Positions 1-11,930 of a stretch of 64,000 bases of DNA are shown here, piece after piece. This DNA comes from Ophioderma brevispina (Eukaryota; Echinodermata; Ophiuroidea; Amphilepidida; Ophiodermatidae): assembly GCA_023653785.1 (NCBI GenBank), contig JAMKCH010087987.1, positions 1 through 64,000 on the forward strand, read 5' to 3'. The position numbers and the translations under genes are program-made. Positions within the stretch are counted from its first letter, which is position 1. Every line of letters starts with the position of its first letter. The notes under the pieces were generated by a model, which saw only the letters and a program-made list of their open reading frames with translations, did no database searches and was not told where the DNA came from.

Positions 1-953
1 TGACAAAGGAGGCATTGCTTTAACTACTATGTCATGCAGTGAAAGCTTGAATTTTCATGGTGCGCCAATCGATTCTATAGTCATACCAACCTAGTACATA
101 TTCTAAATAGAAACACAATGTTAGAATAACAGCATTCATAATCTCAAGAATGTGTGGCATTGGGTGCAGCCGCATGGGTAGGACGAGTACATATCCAGAT
201 AAAGTCAACTTTGCGGGGGAAATATCATAGAGGGTGGTGAGTTTCCAGTTACATTTTTATATATGGCAAAAACTGTAGGCTATGGTTAAATTGATCGTTT
301 AAAATATACAAAGTTTTGACTTTTACTTTAAGTGTGGTTAAACAAACTGCTATCACTCATAGTACCGTCAAATTAGGCTTAGTACAAAATTATAACGCGA
401 AGCCATGCCAAACTCTAGTTTTTTCTAGGCAAACCAGTGAAAAAATACTTATACAAAGTACACCATTATTTCTTCGAGTCTCTTTTACAAATTCCGATAA
501 CTCCGATATAGGTTACAATCCTCATCTAAATTTGCCTTATCTTCTCAATTAAATATATCTCTGTATTTCTTACTCATTTACATCTCTGATATTTTGTATG
601 ACGATTTCATTCTCTATCACAATTCTTATGAAACCTTCATATTTCTCACGCTGCAGCACCGAGGTCACACACTCCGAATCTGGAAATCGTGCACTTATCC
701 CGTCGCATATCTATATATAATCCTCTTTATCAATTGTATAATGTTATTTTTGTCTTGATATAAAGCGTGTATCCTTTAAAACATCTTGAAAGATAATCAG
801 CTTTATATAATGATAAATCGATTTTTATGTAATTCAACGAAGCGCTAACCCCAATGTTTACACGACTCTTTATTTTGATCGTTTATCATGGTGGAAGTTA
901 TCATTAGTATGCTCAATGACGGGGGAAATAGGAATGTACGTTTTACTTATACA
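1..953. repeat. Duplicated segment, copy 1, left part
   Basis: This stretch aligns collinearly with 41890-42870. Shared landmarks include CAATCGATTCTATAGTCA, AAATAGAAACACAATGTTAG, TAAAGTCAACTTTGCGGG and CACACTCCGAATCTG, in the same order. The two copies differ by many small indels. The alignment runs to the first base of the window, so the duplication may extend beyond it. It contains no recognisable coding sequence; the 78-codon open frame at 316-552 is not preserved as a frame in the other copy. The alignment breaks at about 953 and resumes at 4041 because a LINE has inserted. Confidence 0.85.
946..953. repeat. Left target-site duplication of LINE
   Basis: CTTATACA here recurs at 4041-4048 on the far side of the LINE. 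The uninterrupted paralogue near 42865 has a single TTATACA at the same place, which supports this as the insertion target. The match is short and partly overlaps the TTCTTA-type LINE tail, so its exact length is uncertain. Confidence 0.55.
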
Positions 954-1009
954 GCTATCTCGTTAGGGATGGCTCATGTCAGGATAAACGAGACTGGAGT
1001 TTTTCCATG

Positions 1010-1330
1010 GAATATATGAATGTCACATATCATCACCTTCTACCTCCATCCACTGATTCTAATCTACAAACTCAAGTCTGACAAAAAATAAATTCACCAG
1101 TCATCAATGTTTCTAGATGGATTCTCCTCTCTTCTTGCTTACTTTACAGTTGGTAATGGCCATGTTGCTCCTAACTGGAGACTTAAATGTACATGTTAAC
1201 GTTGCTGATGACCGTGAGGCTCAATCCTTCCTCAATATCATCTAGTTGCATGACTGGAACAACTAGTTTGTTGGCCCAACTCACATCGGAAACCACCACT
1301 TGGATCTACTAATAACTTGAAGCAAGACAA
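1010..1330 (+). pseudogene. LINE endonuclease (APE-like) remnant
   Basis: Pieces in different frames read as the central part of an apurinic-like endonuclease. TGDLNVHVN at about 1174-1200 corresponds to the family GDFN catalytic/structural motif, and a following GPTHIGNHHLDLL corresponds to the conserved GPTH..G..LDL segment. A stop sits between them and frames shift several times. The N-terminal part of the domain is absent because the element is 5' truncated. In a living element this domain nicks the target DNA. Confidence 0.75.
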
Positions 1331-2059
1331 ATTTTGTGAGCTATTCAACATAGTCACTCCGATCTGACCACACGCGGTCAAGTTCTTCATCAAATCAACC
1401 GACCTGAACCGTTCATTAAAACCATGCAGACTCGGAAAATTCGCAACATCAAAAGAGACATCTTTCGCTCTGATATACGATCTCATTTGTTTGTTTTGCC
1501 TTCAGACGCTGAATGTGATTCTCTAGTTATGAATATAATAACATCTTAATCTAAGACACTTGATGAACATCTCCACTCGTAAATCGATTGTAGTTCTGCG
1601 TCCTCGTGCACCTTGGTACACAGATGTTCTTCGTGCTGAAAGATGAACAGGGGCGTCGGCTGGAGCGCAGAGTTTCACAGACTGGGCTCACAGTATGGCA
1701 AAGGGGCTTACAAAGATCAGTGCTCTAAATACAACTCTCTTCTTTCTAAAGCCAAGACGATTATCATAACAATCAGATTACCACATGTGATCAACGGGAC
1801 CGTTTCCGTGTAGTCAGTAATTTACTTCTCCCAGAAAGGACAACCGCTCCTGCCCATGAATGTCCAAAAGATCTTTGCTGACAGTTGTGGCAAGATGTTC
1901 ACAGAAGATCAAGAAGCTGCGAAACAGTCTACATGAAACTAACTACTGGGCCCTCTATGTCCGTGGAACGAACGAGTCATGCAGAACCTTCATCTACTTT
2001 TCTAACGTGGCTGAAGAGGAGGTCTTGAAATCCTTCAAATCAGCATCGATCAAATCCTG

Positions 2060-2760
2060 CACCTTAGACCCTGTACCAGTCGGTCCTTAAACTATGTCTA
2101 GATGATTCTGTATACCATTCCAATAACAGGATTTGCCAACTCGTCCTTGTCTTCGGCGTATTTCCCCAAGCGCTCAAGCATGCATCTGTCATCCCGCTGC
2201 TAAGAAATCTGGCTTGGACACCAACCTCCTCTCAAATTATCGCCTATTATCTAATCTGCCATTTCTCGGAACGGTGATGGAAAGAGTGGCAGTGAATCAG
2301 TTGCAGACGTACCTCCATCGAAATGACTCCATGCTCCGATGCAGTCGGCATACCGGCAAATCACAGGACTGAGACTGCTCCGTTACGGGTGCAGAATGAC
2401 ATGTTGACTGCTCTTGCAAACAACAAGAGGCTGTACTAGTGTTACTGAACTTCAGCGCCGCCTTCGACACCAATAGACCACAACACTCCTAGCCCCCCCC
2501 CCCCCCCCGTCTACCGAACGGTTGGGATTACTGGAAAGCTTAAGTTGGTTCTCGTCATACCTATACGGCGAACTCAATCTATATCAGTCAGAGGTGCTTT
2601 GTCAGATCCTGTGGCGGTTGTGGAGTCCCACAGGGCGCGGTTACTGGACCGATTGACTCATCTTGTTCAGTGCCCCCACTACAGGATATCAACACTGCCC
2701 ACGGTATTCAATTTGTTTACGCTGATGACACCCAGCTCTACCTGACTTTCCACCCTCGGG
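2060..2760 (+). pseudogene. LINE reverse transcriptase remnant
   Basis: Recognisable RT blocks occur in order but in shifting frames. They are a LDP.P segment near 2065, LKHASVIPLLKK-like and SNYR..SNLPFLG..MERV near 2175-2290, STETALLRVQNDM-like near 2370-2400, a DFSAAFDT-like block near 2450, GVPQGAVTGP-like near 2620, and FVYADDTQLYLTF at about 2712-2750. The YADD box, holding the two catalytic aspartates, is intact locally. At least four frame changes and several stops break the reading frame. Confidence 0.88.
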
Positions 2761-2929
2761 ATGTTAAGCAGCCATAAAAGAGTGAAACATGCATTGCAGT
2801 ACATCATATCTGGTGTAAATCCACAAGCTATCTTAAATGACAAGAAGACGGAATGTGTACTTCCGCTCTCATTTAGCAAACGGCTAGCACCTCTCAGCCA
2901 TCTATGATCATTGGCACTTCTGTTATACA

Positions 2930-3540
2930 TCCGTCCGCTGAAGCACGGAACCTTGGTGTCATCTTAGACTCATTACTAAGAATGATCAAGCATGTACAGC
3001 TTATGCAAAGCGGCTTGGCTCTCAATAAGGAAATTGGGCATTGCGACAGTACCTGATTAAAAATCTACCATCAGATGATTGGTCCACGCCTTTGGTTACA
3101 TCTAGGCTGGATCCTGGCAATTCCTTGCTCTTTATGGCCTTCCAGAACGAGAATTGACCAAGGTTCAGCGAGTTCAAAAATGCAGCTGCCCGTCTTGTCC
3201 TTAAATCCGTCGACGAGACCATATCCACCAGCTCTCTACCAACTACATGGCTTCCAATTAAACAGAGGGCAGTTTTTAGATTCTATTTCTCACCTACAAA
3301 GCCATCCACGGCAGGCACTGCCTATATCTTTGAGCTCATCCAGCTGTATCCACCAGAACCTTGAATCATCTTCTTGCTCCCAGCTGAGTAAATCTTCCAA
3401 CTCATCAACAAAGTTCATGTGATAGATCTTTGCTTATGCAGGCAGACATTTGTGGAATAAACTCCCTAACAGTATCCGCTTAGCTCATCAGCAACTATTT
3501 TCAAGTCACTCTGAAGTACATCCTATTTACACCCCATATT
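2930..3540 (+). pseudogene. LINE C-terminal region remnant
   Basis: Downstream of the RT, fragments match the usual post-RT region of CR1/L2 proteins: EARNLGVILDS-like near 2940, SRLDPGNSLLFG-like near 3100, RVQNAAARLVLKS near 3170-3210, LPIKQRAVFR near 3250-3290, and HLWNKLPNSIRLA near 3450-3490. The blocks are in two or three different frames. This region is thought to form the thumb and C-terminal parts of the polymerase. Confidence 0.8.
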
Positions 3541-4040
3541 TGGCTCCTGATACGTGTCCCTGTTTCTGATGCAGTCCATCACTCATTATATCTGTATTTT
3601 TTTCCTTTCTTTTTCTTATTCTCTACCTTTCATTCCAATCCGTTTTGCCTAGGATAGTTGTTTTCATCAGTTTAGTTAGGGTGAAGGCATCTGAACCAGT
3701 AAGATCAATACTTTCCCGATGTCGCTGTGGGGTACATCACCAGATCCTCAAGCGGACGATTCAGGTGAATCCCCATATGTTCTTAGTATGGGAGGCCTGG
3801 TGTCCTTGCTCTCTATCTGTGGGTCACATTATATATATATATGTGTTGAATTATCCACTTAAATTTAAATTTTTTGAAATTTTCGGTTTTTTTGTTTTTT
3901 TTAATTCATTGTTGTTTTAACAGGGGTATTTTTGAATCGATTTTGTATTTGCGCGTTTGATATTTTGTATATTGGCTCCTTTTCTATGTGAAGCGTCTAG
4001 AGGCCTCTGCATTAGGCGCTATTCAGATTTTATTCTTATT

Positions 4041-4400
4041 CTTATACATTTATGCAACATCAAGTGTTCATTTAGGAATTGATTCTGCACTGCAAAAGTT
4101 CCGATTAAAAACAAATGAGCAACTCACAGATTAGATATTCTTCATTGCGGATTATATCGATGTATCAGATGTATGTTTGCCTGAATGGCATTAGCAACGC
4201 TTCGGAAGCGAATGTAAACTGGGCTCAAAATCCATTAATGCAACAATGTTCTCTCAAACAGTATAAAAGTAAACGTTCAAAGACCATTGTGATTATTTCA
4301 ACAGAAGACGGATTTATTTTTTTATTATTTTTTATTAAAAGTCTGTTGGCGAGTTTGACAGACATGAATAATACATGATGCCTTCATAGCTTACAGCTAA
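4041..4400. repeat. Duplicated segment, copy 1, right part
   Basis: The alignment with the second copy resumes here and matches about 42865-43190. Shared blocks include AGCAACTCACAGATT, CAACGCTTCGGAAG and TTGTTGGCGA/ACATGATGC-like sequence near the end. The first eight bases repeat the LINE left border. No coding sequence is recognised. Confidence 0.8.
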
Positions 4401-6707
4401 TGGCGGGAAAAGGTTTCTCTCTTCTCTTTTTACTTCCGATGTAACCAAAAGCCACAGAGATTGAACAACCTCATTATAGTTGAAAGATATTTGAGTGTCC
4501 ACAAAATTTCAAGAAAGTACCCTGCGATACAGAAGCGGCAATCAAGCCTTATAGGCTGAGCCCTTTCGACCTTTGCTTACACTCCTTGAGTGAGCAGGAC
4601 ACTCTATAATATAATTGACTAGTACGGGATTACCACTTATGTGGAGTAAAATCTTAGTGGTAATTTGAGCCTCTTACTAAGGAGCGGTGGCTTCAAAAAT
4701 CACCTGGATGCTACCGGTTCGCCTGGTTCTTTCTTCGGTAAGAAACGGGTTTTATATTGGTTCTACTAGTTTTCTAACACCCTGAACAACGTGGTCAACC
4801 CCCGTGAACCGCCGGTACATTCAGCGGTTCAAGTTTTTTACGCTGGCCCATTAGCAATGTGCGAGTTTTACCTCTATCTACTTTGACTAAGATTTTACTC
4901 AACACATTATAAGGGCAATACCCTTATTTGTTTTTTAAGAGTGACAAGGAAAATGCTGTTTAAAGTTGAAACAGTTGTTTAATGGGCTTTAAGCAAATTA
5001 ATTTGAACGGGTGAACTGAATACACACCAGTCGTTCAGTTCAACTTTTAATTTTTTATTTGAAACCTATAATCACTTTCTGTGTATGTAGAAAAGGGTTA
5101 TCTGCTCCAGCCGATTTGGCAAAGATTAGTATACTTCCCACCATCCCCAACTCTGCAGTTTGTATCTCTGAACACACCCGAGTTTTAACCCATGCCTGAT
5201 TCAGTAGTATGTTTCTCATCCTGCATTTACTTATAATAAAAGAAATATCATTTAACCCCTTATGTGCGAAGTAGCATACTTACGTGCGCTATGACGGAAA
5301 TCATTTGCACATAGTCTTTCGGTGGCCTTTTAAGTCAGGCATTCAAAGGAACAGTTTTTTTGCCGTAATCTTCTTAATTTATTGTTCCCACATATATAAA
5401 AGTAACATATTTGAGAGGAAATGACTCAAGGAATCCAATATGATAATATTTGTCCCCAAAATCCGTATTTTTTGAAAATCATAAAATGGTGATTGTTCAC
5501 TCATTTTTTTGGTTCCCTATAAACAATATAGAACTGTTATAGTGCCTTGTTCGTTTGTATTCCAGAGTCATAGTTCTAGGGTCGGTAGTTTCACTTTTTT
5601 CAAATTCTCTATTATCAAACTAATTTGCCAAAAAGGGCCAAATCCGTGGTTTCATGAGAACAACGCAAAGATTGTTCAAACGTTTGACATAATCACGATT
5701 CTTAACCAAAAAATGAAAACTAAAAAATACCACCCTAATTTTTGATATTTCTATAAGATTCATTTTTATTTCTTACCTGTCTGAATGCTTCGAGTACTTG
5801 GAACCGAAATCACGATTTTATCGCCGAAAGTGAACACAGAGAAATCGCCATTTTGTCCAAACATTGTCCCATTTCGCTACAAAATTAGCCCTTATTCCAA
5901 ACACAAAAGCGTTTTCATTCAATCTTTATTCTTCCACTGCTTCTCACCAGGTCAAATTCCTTTCATCTGAACTTATGATCAAAATTCAACATTATGAGGC
6001 TCAAAATCGTGAAATTCAATCCCATTCTGTTTGCAACAGCATCTCACGTGGGCCACCATTTTACAATTGCCTACACGTACCATGGGTTTGCGTCATATCG
6101 AATCGAATGCATCAATGCGTTTCGGATGCCTCATTAAATCGCATCGCGCCGAATGCACAGATGCTTATTGCGTAGTACCGATCTTACCGCCCTTTGCGTC
6201 ATCCATGTTATTGTTTTTTGGTCCAAAATGCGTAACATCGTAGTCACATGAACATAATACGATGCATAAATATATATTAATCTGTAATATATGGAAAGAA
6301 ACATATAATGCCAATTCAAACATGAAACGAAAAACTGGCCAGTGGACTAGTTCCTGACTTAAAACAGCCCCCTAAATTAAATAAATATTCACACATGCGT
6401 TGGATATTTGAAAATGGTTCTTTTAGGTAGGTATCAATAACTAATTATTTCCTAAATGGAAACTGCTGACGTGGTCTTAAAAAATAATTATCCTTATTTA
6501 GGAGCAACAGAACCTATTTTTATGCCTGGCTTTATGTTTTTTTTGAACACTTTGTCTACTGGAAGGTATTTTCTTAGGGGGCCCGTTGGCCATCAGGTCC
6601 CATGGTCCCCCAAGCATCAACGGAGTGCGGACGACGTTGTCCTTGGCGTTCAAAAATGGGGATGCCCCATTTAGTAATATAAATTTCATCTTGATAGATT
6701 GGCATCA
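4400..6707. other. Unassigned AT-rich DNA, no gene seen
   Basis: No coding similarity and no long tandem repeat was found. A GC-richer patch at about 4550-4860 has CGGTT/AACCG-rich sequence (TACCGGTTCGCC near 4709, GAACCGCCGGTAC near 4807) that partly resembles 10636-10760. It could be two old copies of a small interspersed or foldback element, but the match is weak. Short open frames at 5785-6319 overlap one another on both strands and show no domain features. Confidence 0.4.
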
Positions 6708-7190
6708 CACCCCAAAACACAACTTAAAGTTTCGCGCCAATATTTAATCATTTTGATGTGAGAATTAAAATGTGATTTGTTACGGCTCCTAGGTTTTATA
6801 AAATTAAATGGAAAAAGAGCACCCTTGCGCTCAACTTCACTTCGAACCAAACATCCTTTGGCCTCCCCACACGCACCGTCTGTAAAAGTTTCGCGGCCGA
6901 TATTTCAATTCCGTTTTGATGTAAGCACTAAAACGTGAATTTGTAAGGCTCATAGAGTACTGTGCTACATTAATGAGCAAAATGATCCATAATTCGCTCA
7001 TAACTTAGAAAGCAAACATCCTTTGGCCTCCACCCCAAACCCCGTGCTGTAAAGTTGTCGCGCCGATATGTCAATCAGTTTTGATGTCATAACGAAACGT
7101 GATTTTGTAGGCCATAAAAGTAATGTATAACATTATATTGTTCGAGCCATGAGCACATTCCTCGCTCATACATCCTTTAGCTCTAGATTT
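6708..7190. repeat. Tandem repeat, about 160-bp unit, three copies plus a stub
   Basis: Three consecutive diverged units are visible. Each has AAACATCCTTTGGCCTCC (units 2 and 3, starting 6849 and 7014), then CACCCC, then a TTTCGCGCCGATAT-like core at about 6730, 6889 and 7056, then TTTTGATGT and an AAACGTGATTTTGTA-like block. Core spacings are 159 and 167 bases. CGCTCATACATCCTTTAG at about 7162 looks like the start of a fourth, truncated unit. The first unit lacks the AAACATCC lead-in. Confidence 0.82.
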
Positions 7191-10100
7191 TTACAAAAAT
7201 GAGAAAAAATAGTCCCTTTCTTCTGATACCCAAAAAACCAGGGTTATTACGAGCGGGCACATCGTCCCTTTAAGTACAAGTTTACAAATGAGAACGTGTC
7301 CGAAGTACTCAACGGCAGATGACCAAAGTAACATGTACGCACTTAGCCTGTCATTTGTACAGAGTGATGTGTATAACCATAAACTATTTGTACTTTACAT
7401 GTGTCACATTTATGCGTGCTTAGCAACGAGCTCATATGTGTCAAAGTTTGGACCTTAGCGCTCGACGATGGCACATCATTTACCTAACAATTACTGTAGT
7501 GTGACCAATGATCCATCTTCACGGTTTTGACTTAAGGTCATCCCATGCTGAGTCCATCGATAACAACAGTAGTCATTTGGGAATACACACATCTAGACCG
7601 TCACACTCAGACAAACATGCGCGTTGACGGATGTTTTTTCTGTGCATGAGCTAATTCTGAAAATAAAAATAAAACCGTCTGGTCTTTAAATCATTTGTTA
7701 AATATCAAATCGAACATGGATGCACAAGGCAAGTTAATGAAAAAATTACTGACTTGTCCATAGCAAAGAAAGCGCAATTATAGTTGCTGTAATTGTTGTT
7801 GAAGCGATTTTAAACTCGGTATAGGTATGGTAGAAAACTTATGGGGGTGGACAATTTTTGAGAGATCCGTGACAAATGAAAAGAGAGAAAGAAAAGGATC
7901 GATAGGAAAGCTTGTATGTTATAAAAACGCGCGAGTTTCATACACGATGCCAACCAGATTGAAGACTTTGTATTTAACTTATAAAGTATGAGAAGGACCA
8001 CGTTGTAGAACCCCACTGAAGACTGAGCATTATGCAAATACCAATATGAGAATTATCCAACGCGCAAAAAACAAACAAAGATATCCAAATGGAAATGTTT
8101 ATACGTTTGGTTGATGACACAGATAATTTTAGTAAAGGTTTATGCCAAGGGTCTTGCAGGTTTATGTTGAGTGGACTGTTTATAGTTGTCGAACATAAAA
8201 GTAAAAACATTCCACATAATGAATCACAATTCGCTAACAGCGAAAGTTTTAGCACAGCCTAAATGGTAATTCTAACAGTCATGGGTCAGAAAGAAAATAT
8301 CTCTTCTCCCAAGTGAACTGACCCAATCTATGGGCTATCACATATATAGCGAGGCAGCCATGTTGAATAAAACAATTGTGGCTTTTGACGAACAAGTATG
8401 ACCTTCGGCAGTGTAGTAACATGACTAAGAAAGATTTTACAAAGTGAAAACCCGTGGTCGGGGAAAATGACTCAATGTGGTTGACATGCTACAACAAAGA
8501 CATTTGCCATGGCTTAGCGTTCGACGGACAAAGTGTTTGCCGTTTTCATCTCAAGGTTAAGGGTTAACGATATTACAGATATTGTTGATGTGTTTTTCAA
8601 ATACTTCAACAACCAAAGAGGGGAACATTAAACATTCAGATATCATAAAAGAACTTGCAAAACCAAAAACACCAGGATATCCAGGGCACATTGCTGAACG
8701 TATGGCAAACGTCAACATCGGAATCGCGATTCGTGAAGTATGACTTGCCAAAAGAACAGATGGCTGCACACTACGTGACAGGTCAAGAATTACTGGACAG
8801 GAGTAAGGTTAGTAAACGATACCCGCTCGGGAGGCCTCACGTTGAATGGCAAACGGAAGATCTTACATTGATATTGATCATCTCGCTAAGGGGAAGGGAA
8901 CCCTTCTGTTCCCATAGGCATGTAAAATTAGACAAGGCATTGTAGACGGTTCCTTTTATGCCAAATGAGATGAAAACCTAACAATACAAAATAGAGACCA
9001 AGCCCCCCTCCCCCCCAAAAAAGGCACTGCATCCGATTTTATTATTTCTCAGTAAGATTGTTCTAAAAGAAACCCAAAACAATTCTAATTTCTAAGGAAT
9101 TGTTTTGAATAGATTTACATTGAGTGATTCATAAAATGCGTTAAGATGACAAACGATAGGGTGAGCGATGACTATTAAAAAATACATTTGGATTTTTGCG
9201 TTTCTGGTATTTTCACTTTTGTTGTTTTGTTTTGTCTTATTCAGTAGTGGTTGACGATTATATTCTGCTTCTGTCGTTGGTTTCGTCCTGTAGGTAGTAC
9301 ACAATGAAAAACCATTACATTAGAGATGAGGAAATAATTATGTTAATATACGCCCTGAAACGAGGATAACTGTAAGTTGTTTTGAAAGTGCTGACGGAAT
9401 TGAAAAGAAAATTGTGATTTGCTTGTGGGCAGTGCTTTCACTTTTAGCCTAGTGTCTGATGAGAAAAAACAAAATGCCACTTTGGTTTGTGGAATCGACA
9501 GTTATGGCTGAACCGAAGTTAAGAGATAGACATTGTAAATTCGAGGGTTACCTTTGCTTCAAAAGAGCCCTGATACAAGAGGTTTAACGTGGACCAAAAG
9601 CATCTGCTATGAAACACTGGCTAAGGGCCTCAAAATGCCACGAATAACCCTGACTTGATGGGCGCTTGCAGAGAAACTAAATATAACTTTTTTGCATTCA
9701 GAATTTACAAACAATTTAGCTAAGACCTCGACACACCTATGCTTCTGAATTCATGCATGTTCCGCATGTGTATTACCATGGCTTAGGTAACGTTCTAGCC
9801 AGTTTAGTTGGTCCAATAAAAAACATTTCAGTCAACACATGTTTGAATAAAGTAATTCCCTTGGGGCACACCCTGTCTTTAGCTGACGCTCCATTCGCGT
9901 CTGAGGAATCTTCCGGATTCTCTTAAGACTTCATCAGTGGGTTTTTGACCGAATCCCCACACCAGTTATTCTCTACCTCAAAGGTCAACTACACTAAGAG
10001 GCTGGCGTGTGGGTGCATTTTGTACCTTGAATATATTTTCGCCCCAATTATTTTGACAAGAAGAGTGGAATAAGAGTGGAACAGTACAAAATTGTTTAGC

Positions 10101-11444
10101 TACCTGGCCGAATCTACTTGTTTTCTATAAACACCCTTACTGAAATAATCATATAAAAAGCCAACACAATTAATGGTAAACAATACAGCGTTCATGTTCC
10201 AAACAATAACCAACAATAACACAAGCAATTAAAACCATAACAAATATACAGAATTCGCAGGGGTTTCGACTTTACTGGCTCAATATCATAGAATGAGAGT
10301 ACAGTGGGGCTGCCTTTTTATTGCCAATTAGATCAAATTGCAAATGAAAATACTTATATGGCACCATTTGATTAAAAGACCGCGGCAAGGTAATAATACT
10401 GTGTTCACCACACCGGATATCCAAGTTTCATGAAAATCGGTCTTTGCGTTATGGTCATGCACAGAAGGTAAGGTTTAACGTTTAGGTCAACGAGGAAGAA
10501 GCATACAGTTATATCAATCCATACATATAGGCATACACATCTACACACCCGGACGGTGTGAAATTAAATAAATAAAAATTGACACCAGAGAAAATGGAAA
10601 ACGAAGACCAAAAAGGGGAGGCCTTAAATCTCAACCGTCGGTTGCTCGCTGGTTCCACCCGTTTTTCTGGTTAGAATTGGTTTTACTGGTCTAACACATA
10701 ATGTGATACGCGATTCAACCGTCATGGACCACCGGTTAAACGGCGGTGAAGTTGGAACAATACTCTTGAAAAACATGAAAATTCTCCATGTATTGAAAAA
10801 TACACGGCCGTTTTCTTACCTCACGTGGGTTGCCTATACGGCAGTTACCCCATGTCTACCGCGGCAGCTACGACACAGTACAACTGGGCTAATTGCGAGG
10901 ACAGTAGCTGCGGATAGGGCTACACAGTACCACAGTTATTAGGTATACAGTGAAGTGATTTGTGGCTACTGTACCTACCTACCCCAATATGACTACCGGT
11001 AGTTGGCCATTAGGTGGGAGCGAGGAGAAGGGCATTTGGTGTAGGACAGTACCGGAATAGACAAGCAGCTACCACGTAGCTATTCCACGGTTACCCCTAC
11101 GCCACTTTTGAGTAGTGGAAAAAAGAGGGCGCCTATACATTGGGCTCTTGTTGTTTAGCATTTTTTGATAATTTTTTTTAGGAAAATCATTACGAAAAAT
11201 TCATATCGGGCATATCAAAAACCCCCATATTCCCGCAATTTTATAAAATTAATGCAAAATATTTAGCAAAAAAAAGTATCTAAAAAACCAAAATTGGGAA
11301 TGAGAAATGCTGTGCGCGCTGAGAGCCGGTGTTTAACCACATCGATACACCCGAATGGGAGACAGCCGCTCTGTGTACAATATCCGCCTATGCGGGCAAA
11401 AAAAATACACTGAATCCTGGGCCGGCTGAGTGTACGTCAAGTGG
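7190..11444. other. Unassigned DNA, no gene seen
   Basis: No recognisable gene, RNA or complete mobile element was found. Open frames of 60-96 codons exist (for example 8655-8945 plus and 7974-8255 minus), but they have no domain features and are about what chance gives in AT-rich DNA. The patch at 10636-10760 has CGGTT-rich sequence weakly similar to 4709-4815. The segment at 10800-11110 is GC-richer, with repeated TACGGCAG/CGGCAGCTAC-type words, and is probably an old interspersed repeat of unknown family. Confidence 0.35.
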
Positions 11445-11930
11445 GGTCCCAGACAACATACATATATTGGCGCCCAAAGTGGTTTCGCATTGGCAATTAT
11501 TGGCATTGGCATAGCTTGTGGACCAATATCGAGCCAATATGGGTTCCCCATTGGCAATTATTGGCATCATTGGCATTAGCTTGTGACCCAAATATCGAGC
11601 CAATATGTGTTCCCACAGTGGAAATTAGCATTGGCATTAGCTAGTCGACCTAATCGATCCAATATGGGTTTCCATTGGTAATTAGCATTGGCATTAGCTT
11701 TGTCGACCATTATCGGAGCCAATAATGGGTTTTCCATTGGTATTAGCAATTGGCATTAGCTTGCTTTGTCGACCAATATCGAGGCCAATATGGTTTCCCC
11801 AATGGCAAAATAGCATTGGCATAGCTTGTCGAACCAAATAAGCCAATATGGGTTTCCCCATTGCAATTATTAGCATTGGCATTATCTTGTTGACATAGAA
11901 TTGGAGAAATTGGTTTTCCAAATTGGCCAC
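11445..11930. repeat. CCAATAT minisatellite, about 62-bp unit
   Basis: About seven tandem units share the plan GCCAATATGGGTT-TCCCCATTGGCAATTA-TTAGCATTGGCATTAGCTTG-TCGACCAATATCGA. GCCAATATGGG-type anchors lie at about 11532, 11598, 11658, 11718, 11784 and 11841, so spacings are 57-66. The block starts with GGTCCCAGACAACATACATATATTGG, related to the terminal sequence of the element at 59063-60046. Units differ mainly by small indels. Overlapping open frames on both strands are by-products of the repeat. Confidence 0.9.

Larger units (their letters stand above)
954..4040 (+). mobile_element. 5'-truncated CR1/L2-type LINE, degenerate
   Basis: A non-LTR retrotransposon copy of about 3.1 kb. It begins inside the endonuclease domain, continues through reverse transcriptase and a C-terminal region, and ends with the L2/CR1-style tail GTGAAGCGTCTAGAGG...GGCGCTATTCAGA followed by TTATTCTTATTC. 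Frame changes and stops occur throughout, so it cannot make a protein as written. The truncated 5' end and short tail repeat are typical of target-primed reverse transcription. A C homopolymer near 2490-2508 and a TA run near 3830 lie inside it. The family assignment rests on the order of motifs and the tail; the exact clade (L2, CR1, Crack) is inference. Confidence 0.88.
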
